Positions 14,705 through 22,934 of a DNA stretch of 32,936 nt are shown piece by piece. How positions within the stretch are numbered: position 1 is the stretch's first letter; each line of letters starts with the position of its first letter. Below the pieces are notes generated by a model. The model made no database searches, was not told the origin of the DNA, and saw nothing but the letters and a program-made list of their open reading frames with translations. This DNA is from Capnocytophaga sp. (GTDB taxonomy: Bacteria > Bacteroidota > Bacteroidia > Flavobacteriales > Flavobacteriaceae), in NCBI GenBank assembly GCA_030530525.1, contig JAUMUT010000001.1, positions 178,896 to 211,831 on the forward strand, given 5' to 3'. The translations under genes were made by a program, and so were the position numbers.

Positions 14705-15856
14705 ATGAAAAGACCCGTAGGAAAATTTACGTTATCCCTTACAGGAAAGGACAGCCATACAGTGAATATAGATGCTGGGCAAGGCAGTTTTAGCATTGCT
14801 CCCAAATCCTCTGGCGAGAAAGCCGATGCCTATATCGATGCCGATACACCCGTGTTATGGCACGCTTTTGATGAGCTTGAAACGCCCGCAGGCAGTAACT
14901 GGCCTCGTTTTTTTACCTATATGGGCAACGATACGAGCTTTGTAGCGTGGTCGAAAAATCGCGAAATAGAAGACTTTCGTTGGATACTGCTCGCACCTGC
15001 GTCTATTGACCTCACCGAAGCACAAATCAGGTGTTTGATAGTGATAAATGGCGACTTTCCGCTTCGCATTAAGCTCAATAATAGTGTATTGCGTAGGGTA
15101 TCTTTTCAGGGAAATCCGCAGTTACTTACCCTTGAAGAAGCCACCGCAATCAAAGATATTTCTTTCTACTTATCTACCGAAAAGAAGAGCAACACGCCTG
15201 TTTCTCTGCCTTTCTTTTCAGCCCTTGAAGCTATTGAACGTATTGAAATCAGTATTCCTGTGGTAGGACAGCCGTTTGATTGTGCAAGTCTGTTGCCTTA
15301 CAAACACCTTAAAAGCGTGAGTTTCTGGGGAAATATTTGTAATACCGAAGCGTTAGCCCAGATGCCCCAACTTACCTCTATTGCGGTGCGCTATTGCGCC
15401 GATATGAGCGGATTTCCGCCACTGAATACGTGGGCAAACCTTAACTTTTGCGTTTTTTGGAATGTGGAAGAGGAAACGGGCAAACGCCTGCGACAAGAAC
15501 TAAAAGCAATACTTAAAGAGAGAAAACTTCAACACGGTTCGGTATCGCAATTGCGCAAAAAAGTGTGGTTTGCTACCGAGTATAATATTCCCTTTACCAA
15601 TTGGGAAGGCAAGAAAGGCAAGGAGGCGATGAAAGCCTATAAAGCTACCCTCAAAGCTATCAAAAAAGTAAAAACCGAAGCCGAAGCCAAAACGCTATTA
15701 GTTGCCCTTATTCAGGTCGTTAATAGTCTGCCCGATATAGAGACCACCGAGCGCGAAGATACTGCCGAAGCGGTGTTTCAATTAGCGGCTTCTGCGCCTT
15801 TTGCTATTGACGAAGACAAGGTAGAACAGTGGTTTGATACCACAAGGGATTTTTAA
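14705..15856 (+). CDS. Leucine-rich-repeat-like protein, unknown function
   Basis: 383 aa, soluble, no signal peptide. After a beta-rich N-terminus ('VGKFTLSLTGKDSHTVNIDAG', 'WPRFFTYMGNDTSFVAWSKN'), residues ~115-260 show irregular LRR-like strands ('LRRVSFQGNPQLLTLEEAT', 'LKSVSFWGN', 'LTSIAVRYCADMSGFPPLNTWANL'). The last ~120 residues are helical and lysine-rich. This kind of protein recurs in Bacteroidetes next to SMI1/KNR4 and HEAT proteins. Its operon partner begins 18 bases downstream. A role as an immunity-type binding protein is only inferred from company. Confidence 0.65.
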   Translation: MKRPVGKFTLSLTGKDSHTVNIDAGQGSFSIAPKSSGEKADAYIDADTPVLWHAFDELETPAGSNWPRFFTYMGNDTSFVAWSKNREIEDFRWILLAPASIDLTEAQIRCLIVINGDFPLRIKLNNSVLRRVSFQGNPQLLTLEEATAIKDISFYLSTEKKSNTPVSLPFFSALEAIERIEISIPVVGQPFDCASLLPYKHLKSVSFWGNICNTEALAQMPQLTSIAVRYCADMSGFPPLNTWANLNFCVFWNVEEETGKRLRQELKAILKERKLQHGSVSQLRKKVWFATEYNIPFTNWEGKKGKEAMKAYKATLKAIKKVKTEAEAKTLLVALIQVVNSLPDIETTEREDTAEAVFQLAASAPFAIDEDKVEQWFDTTRDF

Positions 15857-15874
15857 GTAATGAAATAAAAGACA

Positions 15875-16507
15875 ATGAAAATATACAACACCTTAGAGAG
15901 GGCGGGGATTCCCTTTGAAGATATCCAAAATGTAAAAGCATTTACTTCAACAGACGGCTTTATGCTTGTTGAAGATGAAGAATACGAAGATTTACAAAAA
16001 TTCTTCGGTCAGTTTTCGCTCTTTAACGGACTTTGTCCGCTACTCTCTGACGGCAATTCCAACTATTGGTGTGTCTTTACCGAAGGGGCACGCAAAGGGC
16101 TTGTTTGCTACCTCAATCACGAAGAGCAAGACCGTTTAGAGCCTCGCTTTAAGAACATCAGTCGGTTGTTAGTTGCCATAGAAAAACACCCTGATGCAGG
16201 CGATTTTGATGATTTAAATGAACTTCCCAAGGTATTCGATTTCCCTGCTAATACGATAGAAGATTTCCCTGAAAGAGAAACTATCATTACCCAGCTATAC
16301 CACGAAATTGAGCAACTCCCCGACGACAATTGCACCGACCAAGCACGCTCTTCACGCATTTATGCCATTATCACTTTGGCAACAGCCAGCGAGGCAACCA
16401 TTCACATCAAACCCTTCTTAGACGATGAAGATGACTATGTAGTGGAGTTTGCCAAAGCGCGAATGAAGGAAATCAATAAAATCATACATCAACGGAATAA
16501 CAAATGA
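15875..16507 (+). CDS. SMI1/KNR4 (SUKH)-like protein
   Basis: 210 aa. Residues ~30-100 carry the SUKH-like pattern: 'FGQFSLFNGLCPLLSDGNSNYWCVF' then 'GLVCYLNHEEQDRLEPRFKNI'. The C-terminal ~70 residues are helical ('ITQLYHEIEQLPDD', 'IYAIITLATASEATIHIKPFLDDEDDYVVEFAKARM'), resembling one or two HEAT units. SUKH proteins are the commonest immunity proteins of polymorphic toxin systems. The stop overlaps the next ATG (ATGA). Confidence 0.7.
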   Translation: MKIYNTLERAGIPFEDIQNVKAFTSTDGFMLVEDEEYEDLQKFFGQFSLFNGLCPLLSDGNSNYWCVFTEGARKGLVCYLNHEEQDRLEPRFKNISRLLVAIEKHPDAGDFDDLNELPKVFDFPANTIEDFPERETIITQLYHEIEQLPDDNCTDQARSSRIYAIITLATASEATIHIKPFLDDEDDYVVEFAKARMKEINKIIHQRNNK

Positions 16508-16998
16508 CCTCTTTTGAAACCCTCGACAACCTTGCTGACCGCCTTATAGATGAAGAAATACAAGGTTATGACCTTCCCTATTATATAGAACCGCTTCTTG
16601 AAGAAGGGGATACTCTTAGTCTGCTCAAAGACTACCTCAGCGATGCTATCACCCACAAAAATGCCGACCGCATAGAGTGTGGGCTTATCCTTGCAGGGGA
16701 ATTAGGCTATGACAAACCATTGTTGTCATTATACGAACCTCTACTTTTAGATGATTGGCACCACAGCCACGAAGATATTGTATATGCAATTGCCACTTTT
16801 GGCAATATTTCCAATGTTCCCACTCTGCAAAAAGCTTTTAACCTCTCCCTGCCTTATATGGAGTATGATCATCATTATTCTTTTCATCGGAAGATGCTCT
16901 ACGGCATCCAAAAGTTAGCTCCTAAGCTATTTCCCATTATATACAAACAGGTAAAAAGCAAGCTCTGTGTAGCCTTGCAGAAAGAAAGTTTTAAATAA
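16504..16998 (+). CDS. Small HEAT-like helical protein
   Basis: 164 aa, starting on an ATGA overlap with the SUKH-like gene. Pairs of amphipathic helices ('SLLKDYLSDAI', 'ADRIECGLILAGELG', 'HEDIVYAIATFGNISNVPTLQKAF') give a HEAT/adaptin-like solenoid. No catalytic motif. Translational coupling suggests it works with the upstream SUKH-like protein. Confidence 0.65.
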   Translation: MTSFETLDNLADRLIDEEIQGYDLPYYIEPLLEEGDTLSLLKDYLSDAITHKNADRIECGLILAGELGYDKPLLSLYEPLLLDDWHHSHEDIVYAIATFGNISNVPTLQKAFNLSLPYMEYDHHYSFHRKMLYGIQKLAPKLFPIIYKQVKSKLCVALQKESFK

Positions 16999-17012
16999 AA
17001 ACATCTAATAAT

Positions 17013-17378
17013 ATGACATCAGACGAATTTGCAAAGAATTTTTACATTGAAAAACAAAAGTATGTAAAGGCATACTTTCAGGCGCAACCCGAATATCCTT
17101 CGGCTGTAAATGCCAAAATAAAAGCAATGGCACTGCCTCCCTCTGAGCAGGAGAAGCTCAAAGAAGTGATTGACCTACTACTAAACGATGTGTTTTACGG
17201 CGTTCTGTTAGGTTTAGACGGCGAATACCCCATTGGTAACACCCAGCAGACTTATAGAATATACGATGAAGAGGGGAATCTGATTTCCGATTGTGGCGAA
17301 TTGGAAGTCAGTGCTTATGACTACTTTCACGGGGGTAAATATGAGAAAGAAATTGGAATTTTTAAGGAAGAAAAATAA
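17013..17378 (+). CDS. Hypothetical protein of the immunity-like array
   Basis: 121 aa, soluble. Helical N-terminus with 'FYIEKQKYVKAYFQAQPEYPSAVNAKI', then 'LNDVFYGVLLGLDGEYPIGNTQQTYRIYDEEGNLI', a segment seen in small proteins of similar arrays (a helix then a G-x-x-x-IG hairpin), and an acidic end. No named family recognised. 14 bases after the HEAT-like gene. Confidence 0.6.
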   Translation: MTSDEFAKNFYIEKQKYVKAYFQAQPEYPSAVNAKIKAMALPPSEQEKLKEVIDLLLNDVFYGVLLGLDGEYPIGNTQQTYRIYDEEGNLISDCGELEVSAYDYFHGGKYEKEIGIFKEEK

Positions 17379-17394
17379 ATTTCTTTAACCCTAC

Positions 17395-17427
17395 TTGCTC
17401 TTCTATTAGCTAATTAGTTTATTTTTG
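17395..17427 (+). promoter_or_regulatory. Promoter inside the array
   Basis: TTG at 17395-17397 and TATTTTTG at 17420-17427, 22 bases apart, 20 bases before the ATG at 17448. Starts a second transcription unit in the array. Confidence 0.55.
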
Positions 17428-17447
17428 TTTCATATTAAAAACAAAAA

Positions 17448-17687
17448 ATGACACCACTCATTACTCAAAAAGACCAAATCATCGCACAAATGTGTGCAGA
17501 ACTCTCAGCTACCGCAGCTGAAAACCGTTACTATACAGAACAGAATATAACTGATTGTAACGCGCATTTGGTGGCTTTCTTGACGAAATTAGAAAAAGCT
17601 GACCAAGCCACTGATAAACAAACCTACCTCACAGAAGCTATACAAACCGTTTGTGAGCAACTCTCTAGTTTTAACAATAAAAGATGA
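17448..17687 (+). CDS. Truncated N-terminal paralogue of the 370-aa protein at 18214
   Basis: 79 aa. Residues 1-~73 are nearly the same as the first 73 of the protein at 18214 ('ITQKDQII.QM.AELS', 'YYTEQNITDCNAHL', 'FLTKLEKADQATDKQ'), also at the DNA level. The match ends after 'CEQLSSFN' and a stop follows at once, overlapping the next gene's ATG (ATGA at 17684). It is a partial duplication: either a stand-alone helical module or a decaying leftover. Confidence 0.7.
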   Translation: MTPLITQKDQIIAQMCAELSATAAENRYYTEQNITDCNAHLVAFLTKLEKADQATDKQTYLTEAIQTVCEQLSSFNNKR

Positions 17688-18208
17688 TACAAAAGGCTTT
17701 TCCCTCTTATTTGCATAAAGAAGCTACTAAAATAGCAAATTTTCTACAGCAAAATGATCCTAAAGACTTCAATATTATAGGGACAGAAGTCGTTTATCTC
17801 AATGGGGAAGTTTTAGAGTTACCTCAAAGAGTCTATTTTGGGGAGTTCAACACTCAAAACCTGACTTTAGTTCAGGAGCAAATGCTTAATTGCTTGTATT
17901 TGTGTCATAGTAATGGTCATTTAAGAGAATTTTACCTAAGGGAATTGTTAGCAGTAAAAGGAGATTTTGCCTTGCCTTTTATAGCCAAACTTTTTGGTGA
18001 TTATGTGATAGAAATATTAGAAGTGCTTTACCGCGAACTTCCTAATAACACTCGTGATAGATTGAAGGTCTTCTTTCGTGCCAATCCTCTCTACCAAAAG
18101 TGTATAGAGAGCCGTATTGCCAGTTATTGGGATCTTTTCTATCGGAATGTTTATCCTGATTTAAAAAAATATGTAGGTTATCAATTATTTCAAACAACCA
18201 TAAAATAA
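17684..18208 (+). CDS. Hypothetical helical protein, coupled to the truncated module
   Basis: 174 aa, starting in an ATGA overlap with the 79-aa ORF. Mostly helical, with 'LTLVQEQMLNCLYLCHSNGHLREFYLRELLAVKGDFALPFIAKLFGDYVIEILEVLYRELP' resembling HEAT-like helices that often appear in Bacteroidetes immunity arrays. No catalytic residues are evident and no named family recognised. It sits between the truncated and the full copy of the 18214 module. Confidence 0.6.
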   Translation: MIQKAFPSYLHKEATKIANFLQQNDPKDFNIIGTEVVYLNGEVLELPQRVYFGEFNTQNLTLVQEQMLNCLYLCHSNGHLREFYLRELLAVKGDFALPFIAKLFGDYVIEILEVLYRELPNNTRDRLKVFFRANPLYQKCIESRIASYWDLFYRNVYPDLKKYVGYQLFQTTIK

Positions 18209-18213
18209 CAGAT

Positions 18214-19326
18214 ATGACCAGATTCATTACTCAAAAAGACCAAATCATCACACAAATGCGTGCAGAACTCTCAACAACTATTGAGGAAGACCGCTACTAT
18301 ACAGAACAGAATATAACTGATTGTAACGCACATTTGGAGGCTTTCTTGACGAAATTAGAAAAGGCTGACCAAGCCACTGATAAACAGGCCTACCTCGCAG
18401 AAGGTATACAAACCATTTGTGAGCAACTCTCTACCTTCAACGACCCTGAGGAAGAAGAAATGCCTGAATATCTTTGGGGGTTTCTTTACAATGGTTATAC
18501 GATAGAACTTTCTAACTTCATCCGTGATGCGGCTTTGGCGTATGGTTTTGAGACACCAGCACCTACAGTAATTGCACTGCATAATTGTAGCGTGGAAATA
18601 GATGATTTTGATTGTTTTTCAGTAGTATTAGGAAATGAGGAAGATAAATTTGCATGTTTGGAATACGCCCCTAAAACACATCAATATTTCTATGATGAAA
18701 ACCCTTATGGAGACACCTATCCCCTACCCCTTTACAATGTGCAAGTAAATGCCGATTATAGCGAATTATCCTTTGAAGTACTTTCAAAATGGAAAATAGA
18801 ACGCTTTCAGTTCTTGGCTCAATATCCATCGGATAAGGTTTGGATTAAAGCTGTTTATGAGCTTCACACCAAAAAAATTCTCTTAAATAGGCGAGAAAAG
18901 CACTGGAGCACGATTACATTCGGAACAGAAAAAGGCAAAATCATTGAGCTAAGAGCCACTCAATATGACAATGAAGAGCATGTAATCCCTTCTGCTGAAG
19001 AAGGTGGCGGCTTTAGTGTATTTACTATGGGAATCAATGAAGAGAACAAATTGCAAAGTCGCAATGAAATTGCTGATACAAAGATTTTGTTTGAAAAGAC
19101 ATTCTTTAGAGATGCCCGCGAAGAAGAATGGCGACTCTACGAACTTCAAAATATCACTATACAAAACGGGATAGTAACCATTACTTCTACAAATGAGGTC
19201 ATAACTCGTGACGAAAATTGGGAACTGATAAGAGGAAATATTGCTCCTATAAGTCTCAGTTATGAACTCAAGAACAGTGATTTTGTATTGAATTTCATTC
19301 AAAAGGTTATAGAGACAATAAACTAA
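18214..19326 (+). CDS. Multi-domain hypothetical protein, full-length copy of the duplicated module
   Basis: 370 aa. Residues 1-~73 form the helical module shared with the 79-aa ORF at 17448. Then an acidic linker ('DPEEEEMPEYL') and 'FIRDAALAYGFETPAPTVIALHNCSVEIDDFD', followed by a long beta-rich part (~130-370) ending 'ISLSYELKNSDFVLNFIQKVIETI'. No signal peptide or catalytic motif. Likely a two-domain immunity-type or adaptor protein; family not recognised. Confidence 0.65.
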   Translation: MTRFITQKDQIITQMRAELSTTIEEDRYYTEQNITDCNAHLEAFLTKLEKADQATDKQAYLAEGIQTICEQLSTFNDPEEEEMPEYLWGFLYNGYTIELSNFIRDAALAYGFETPAPTVIALHNCSVEIDDFDCFSVVLGNEEDKFACLEYAPKTHQYFYDENPYGDTYPLPLYNVQVNADYSELSFEVLSKWKIERFQFLAQYPSDKVWIKAVYELHTKKILLNRREKHWSTITFGTEKGKIIELRATQYDNEEHVIPSAEEGGGFSVFTMGINEENKLQSRNEIADTKILFEKTFFRDAREEEWRLYELQNITIQNGIVTITSTNEVITRDENWELIRGNIAPISLSYELKNSDFVLNFIQKVIETIN

Positions 19327-19366
19327 TTATCATCGTTTTGGTTTTATGAACTAAATAGAAACAAAC

Positions 19367-19753
19367 ATGAAACAGAAATTGCGCAAATTGATTCATAAAG
19401 ACAAAGAGTATTTGTATAGAATAAATACAGCCTACAACACGAAAAAAGACAACACCTCTCTGCTCTCCGTGCGTATCTTTTTGGCAGGAGAAAAAAACAC
19501 GCCTTTATGTATCGATTTCATTACTATTGATGATAAATACATGGGACAGCCTCTCAATGGCAATATCAATTTACTAAACAAAAACACACAAACCAAAGAA
19601 ACCATAAACCTCAACAAACCCAAATATATCCCAAAACTGATTGACTGGGGAGAGGTGCAAGGCTGGAAAGGAGACAACAAAATCTCGCCACTAAACGGGC
19701 TTCTTTTCTTGGAGTTTTTAGGGTATGATACTACTCCCATACAAAGCAATTAA
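19367..19753 (+). CDS. Hypothetical protein
   Basis: 128 aa, basic and beta-rich ('EYLYRINTAYNTKKDNTSLLSVRIFLAG', 'TPLCIDFITIDDKYMGQPL'), ending 'GLLFLEFLGYDTTPIQSN'. The 'N.KPKYIPKLIDWG' segment is distinctive, but I know no named family for it. 40 bases after the 370-aa gene and 16 before the DUF2262-like gene, so within the same unit. Confidence 0.6.
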   Translation: MKQKLRKLIHKDKEYLYRINTAYNTKKDNTSLLSVRIFLAGEKNTPLCIDFITIDDKYMGQPLNGNINLLNKNTQTKETINLNKPKYIPKLIDWGEVQGWKGDNKISPLNGLLFLEFLGYDTTPIQSN

Positions 19754-19769
19754 AATAAATCTTAACACT

Positions 19770-20216
19770 ATGAAGTATTACAAAATCACAGACTTTACTC
19801 AAGACAATGACGACCCTACTTCTTATGAAGGGACGGTGGTTCTTAACGGAAAAGAACTAAGCGTGAGCATCATACTTGAAGATGAAGGCGAAACTGAAAA
19901 AATAGAACAACAGATGAACTTCTTTTTTAGTGAGATAAACACCCTATTACCCAAAGCAAAGGAATGTATTGCCAAAGAATTTTTAGGGCTCTACAATGAC
20001 AATTGGCGCTTTAGCGGTAATGACGACAAACCCGAACTTACAAAAGAGGATTTTATAGAAGCTCTTAGCTTGCGTAATTTCTTGTTTTACAGTGAGGATG
20101 TAGAAATTTTCTTTGATAATAATGATATCTTCCTAGAACACTCGTTCATCGCTTCGGAGTTTGATGGCGAGAATTTTAATGATGCTGAAATATGCCCAAC
20201 TATTTGGTTAGAATAA
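19770..20216 (+). CDS. DUF2262/DUF2004-like small acidic protein, copy 1
   Basis: 148 aa from ATG 19770. Very acidic. It aligns along its length with the protein at 20664: 'KITDFTQD', 'TVVLNGKELSVSI', 'LLPKAKECIAKEFLGLYNDNWRF', 'ELTKEDFIEAL', 'D.EIFFDNNDIFLEHSFIASEFDGENFNDAEI'. The closing 'D.D.F.EH.I...FDG' block is typical of DUF2262/DUF2004-type proteins found in immunity contexts. The last residues ('CPTIWLE') differ from the paralogue. Confidence 0.65.
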   Translation: MKYYKITDFTQDNDDPTSYEGTVVLNGKELSVSIILEDEGETEKIEQQMNFFFSEINTLLPKAKECIAKEFLGLYNDNWRFSGNDDKPELTKEDFIEALSLRNFLFYSEDVEIFFDNNDIFLEHSFIASEFDGENFNDAEICPTIWLE

Positions 20217-20226
20217 TTGATTAAAA

Positions 20227-20562
20227 ATGAAAAAGAATCTAAAGGATATAGTACGGGCTTCGGTAGCGGAATACCTTACTTTTGTAACGGCTACCGGCGA
20301 GAGCAATATACAAAGTATTTATATCGATGAAAACGTATGGCTTTCCCAAAAGATGATGGGATTGCTTTATAATGTAGAAGCTCATACAATTACTTACCAC
20401 TTACAAAAAATATTTTCAGATAATGAATTAGAAGAAAATTCAGTTACTCGAATTTTTCGAGTAACTGCCGATGATGGAAAAACATATAACACGAAACACT
20501 ATAACTTATCGGCGATTATAGCGGTGGGGTATTCCGATTTTGATAAATTTATTAGCGAATGA
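20227..20562 (+). pseudogene. RhuM-family gene with a large internal deletion
   Basis: 111 aa. Residues ~30-100 match the N-terminus of RhuM ('virulence protein RhuM/DinD-associated') proteins: 'DENVWLSQKMMGLLYNVEAHTITYHLQKIF', 'ELEENSVTR.FR.TADDGKTYNTKHYNL.AIIAVGY'. Normal members are about 300-350 aa; here 'AIIAVGY' is followed directly by 'SDFDKFISE', which resembles the extreme C-terminus of the family. I therefore read it as an in-frame internal deletion removing about two thirds of the gene. RhuM genes are mobile and often sit in defence or genomic islands. Confidence 0.7.
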
Positions 20563-20618
20563 ACTCATCAACAAATTAACCGAAATAACCTTATGACTGC
20601 AAGTAATATACAAACCTA

Positions 20619-20649
20619 TTTGCTAATATGCTAATTATTTGTACCTTTG
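20619..20649 (+). promoter_or_regulatory. Promoter of the second DUF2262-like gene
   Basis: TTTG at 20619-20622 and TACCTTTG at 20642-20649, 19 bases apart: near-ideal promoter, 14 bases before the ATG at 20664. Confidence 0.75.
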
Positions 20650-20663
20650 CCCTAAAAATCCCT

Positions 20664-21113
20664 ATGACACAGTTTAAATTTACCGATTTTACCAAAGCGG
20701 AGTATGAAGACCTTCCCGATTTGTATGAAGCCGTCCTACTGCTCGACAACAAAGAAACCAAAGTAGGCATTGACCTCAATGGCGAGACCGACCTACAAAA
20801 AGTGGAACAGTATCTCAATACCGTTCTCAGTCAGTTTAGTACGCTCCTACCGAAAGCAAAACAATGTATTGCCAAAGAGTTTTTAAAGCTTTATAATGAC
20901 AATTGGCGTTTTTCCGATGACGATGAAGAGGAAGACAAACCAGAGCTCACTGAGGAAGAATTTATGGAAGCTCTTACCTTAGATGTTATATCGTTTTTGG
21001 GCGCAGAAAATGTGGATTTCTTCTTTAACGACAACGATATGTTCTTCGGACACGCACTTATAGCTTCTGATTTTGACGGTAAAGAGTTCAATTATGCCCA
21101 AATGTTCGGCTGA
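20664..21113 (+). CDS. DUF2262/DUF2004-like small acidic protein, copy 2
   Basis: 149 aa from ATG 20664; the frame extended upstream from 20628 covers the promoter. Paralogue of the protein at 19770, sharing 'LLPKAKQCIAKEFLKLYNDNWRFS', 'ELTEEEFMEALTL' and 'DNDMFFGHALIASDFDGKEFNYAQMFG'. The 'FGH.LIASDFDG' ending matches the DUF2262-type consensus better than copy 1. Its stop overlaps the ATG of the 58-aa membrane ORF (TGATG). Confidence 0.65.
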   Translation: MTQFKFTDFTKAEYEDLPDLYEAVLLLDNKETKVGIDLNGETDLQKVEQYLNTVLSQFSTLLPKAKQCIAKEFLKLYNDNWRFSDDDEEEDKPELTEEEFMEALTLDVISFLGAENVDFFFNDNDMFFGHALIASDFDGKEFNYAQMFG

Positions 21114-21289
21114 TGAATATAAAAGTATTTATTACCCTGCACCTTATTGAAAAACGCCGTAAAACTTTTGGCAGTACCCTGAGAACCGTCCTCTTGTTTC
21201 CTTTGGCAATAGTGGGCGATTTCTGCTTGTGTATAGCCCTTTTGCTTGCCTTTGCCGTACAATATATACTTGAAAAATACGAAAATTAG
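21113..21289 (+). CDS. 58-aa single-pass membrane microprotein
   Basis: ATG at 21113 overlaps the stop of the DUF2262-like gene (TGATG), so it is translationally coupled. The protein begins 'MNIKVFITLHLIEKRRK' (basic) and has one to two hydrophobic stretches, 'TVLLFPLAIVG' and 'CLCIALLLAFAVQYIL', ending 'EKYEN'. No family recognised. Codon use is like its neighbours. Small coupled membrane ORFs in immunity arrays can be membrane-targeted immunity or accessory proteins, but this is inference. Confidence 0.6.
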   Translation: MNIKVFITLHLIEKRRKTFGSTLRTVLLFPLAIVGDFCLCIALLLAFAVQYILEKYEN

Positions 21290-21384
21290 ATAAAAATATT
21301 TAATTGGTTAAGAGATATTTTTTTCTAATTAATTTCTTCTATCTACAAATATTTTATTTTTTTTAAAATTTCTACAAAAAAACT

Positions 21385-21392
21385 TATCTTTG
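21385..21392 (+). promoter_or_regulatory. Promoter -7 element for the ankyrin gene
   Basis: TATCTTTG, 18 bases before the ATG at 21410. The ~120 bases upstream are extremely A/T-rich and hold no gene. Confidence 0.6.
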
Positions 21393-21409
21393 CCTGCAAG
21401 ATAATTTAT

Positions 21410-22462
21410 ATGGCAAAGAAAAAGAAAACCCTCCCAGCAAACTTCTATGAGCTTATAGAAGCGAATGATTTAGACGCTCTTAAAGCAGTGTTCAGCGAAT
21501 GTGATTGGAATGCGTATGACCGTCGTTCGTTCAAGAAACCCGCCCTTTCGTTCTACGATGTCCCTTTGGAGCTAATGGACTGGCTACTTGCACAAGGGGC
21601 AGACATCAATGTAAAAGATGAGTACAACCGTACTCCACTACACTATCACGCCCAAGTGAACGGTGTAGAACGAGTAACTTTTCTTTTAGAGAAAGGAGCT
21701 GATATTGAAGCTATAGCCGAATATGATGAAACCCCCTTACACGCTGCGGGCTATTACCCCGAAGTAACAGCTTTGCTTATAAAAAAAGGAGCTAATATCA
21801 AGGCAAAAGATGATATGAAGCATAACCCTATGGAGGCAATGCTCCTCAATGTCCAAAGTATTGACATCTCTAAGGCGGCAAAAACAGCTGAGATATACCT
21901 TAGCGCAGGCTTGAAACCTACTAAGTTTGCTAAGGAACAAGTAACTCGTATAGGTGAAGAATTTGAGTTTCACCGTGAAAAATTTAACCCCGAATACTTA
22001 GAGGAAACCGATGCAGGATTGCAACAACTATATAAACTCTTCAATGTGCCTCCTGTACCCCGCCGTATCCAACACGACGGACAATCATCTATTATACTCA
22101 CGGGTGATACGTGGGAAAAACGCTATATGCAAGCGTGGGATAGCTTAGTGCCTAGCAATGGCAGTGCTGCTACAGTGCAAGGCGAGGTAGTGCGTATAGC
22201 AGGCAGAATAAACCTTGAACTTTTGCGCAACGCTATGGGCAATTGGGATAAGGAGTACCGCAAAATGCTCAATGCTATTACAGGCTATTTGGAGCAAGGC
22301 AACCCTCTCTCGGAGAGTGAACTCGCCGAAGTATCCAATATTCAAAAACACATCTTGGAAGACGATGGCACTGGCACCAAACGCCTATGTGAATTGGCGA
22401 CTGCTTGGGTCGTACAGAATCCTCAACCTATTGCCTTAGGCAAAGTGAATTATAGATATTAA
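21410..22462 (+). CDS. Ankyrin-repeat protein
   Basis: 350 aa. After a basic start (MAKKKK), residues ~10-160 hold about four ankyrin repeats, with classic segments 'LMDWLLAQGADINVKDEYNRTPLHYHAQ', 'VTFLLEKGADIEAIAEYDETPLHAA' and 'VTALLIKKGANIKAKDD'. The C-terminal ~170 residues are not ankyrin: they include 'EETDAGLQQLYKLFNVPPVPRR' and a helical end 'GNWDKEYRKMLNAITGYLEQG'. Ankyrin proteins in such loci act as binding or immunity proteins. No signal peptide. Confidence 0.8.
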   Translation: MAKKKKTLPANFYELIEANDLDALKAVFSECDWNAYDRRSFKKPALSFYDVPLELMDWLLAQGADINVKDEYNRTPLHYHAQVNGVERVTFLLEKGADIEAIAEYDETPLHAAGYYPEVTALLIKKGANIKAKDDMKHNPMEAMLLNVQSIDISKAAKTAEIYLSAGLKPTKFAKEQVTRIGEEFEFHREKFNPEYLEETDAGLQQLYKLFNVPPVPRRIQHDGQSSIILTGDTWEKRYMQAWDSLVPSNGSAATVQGEVVRIAGRINLELLRNAMGNWDKEYRKMLNAITGYLEQGNPLSESELAEVSNIQKHILEDDGTGTKRLCELATAWVVQNPQPIALGKVNYRY

Positions 22463-22478
22463 TCTAAACATTTTTAAT

Positions 22479-22895
22479 ATGACAAAATACATCAAACTTT
22501 TTTTACGAGTAGCGGTAAGTACCGCTATGCTTTCGGCAGTAGCCGACCGTTTTGGCTTATGGCCAGCTGAAATTTCTGTATGGGGCAATATGGATAACTT
22601 TTTACAATACACCCAATCGCTATTGCCTTATTTACCAGCTTCATTGGCTAATGCAGGAGGCTGGATAGCGACCGTGTTGGAAATCGTGTTCCCAATATGT
22701 TTGTTGTTGGGCTTCAAAACCGAGCTGGTAGCCAAGTTATCAGGCGCACTTATCGCTTGTTTTGGGTTGGCAATGTTCACTTCCGTAGGGCTCAAAGCCA
22801 CCTTTGACTACTCGGTATGGAATGCCGTGGGGGCGTGCCTTGCTATCAGTTGCCTGAAAGAGAAGCACTGGGAGATAGATAATGCTATAAAGTAA
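22479..22895 (+). CDS. DoxX-family membrane protein
   Basis: 138 aa with four hydrophobic helices. 'LRVAVSTAMLSAVADRFGLWP' followed by 'VWGNMDNFLQYTQSLLPYLP' matches the DoxX-family start, and 'GWIATVLEIVFPICLLLGFKT' the second helix. Function unknown; related proteins are linked to thiol/redox control. Different subfamily from the DoxX-like gene at 10106. 16 bases after the ankyrin gene. Confidence 0.8.
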   Translation: MTKYIKLFLRVAVSTAMLSAVADRFGLWPAEISVWGNMDNFLQYTQSLLPYLPASLANAGGWIATVLEIVFPICLLLGFKTELVAKLSGALIACFGLAMFTSVGLKATFDYSVWNAVGACLAISCLKEKHWEIDNAIK

Positions 22896-22934
22896 TGCGT
22901 TTCTTTCCATTATTTTTATTTTGAGTAAGAACTT

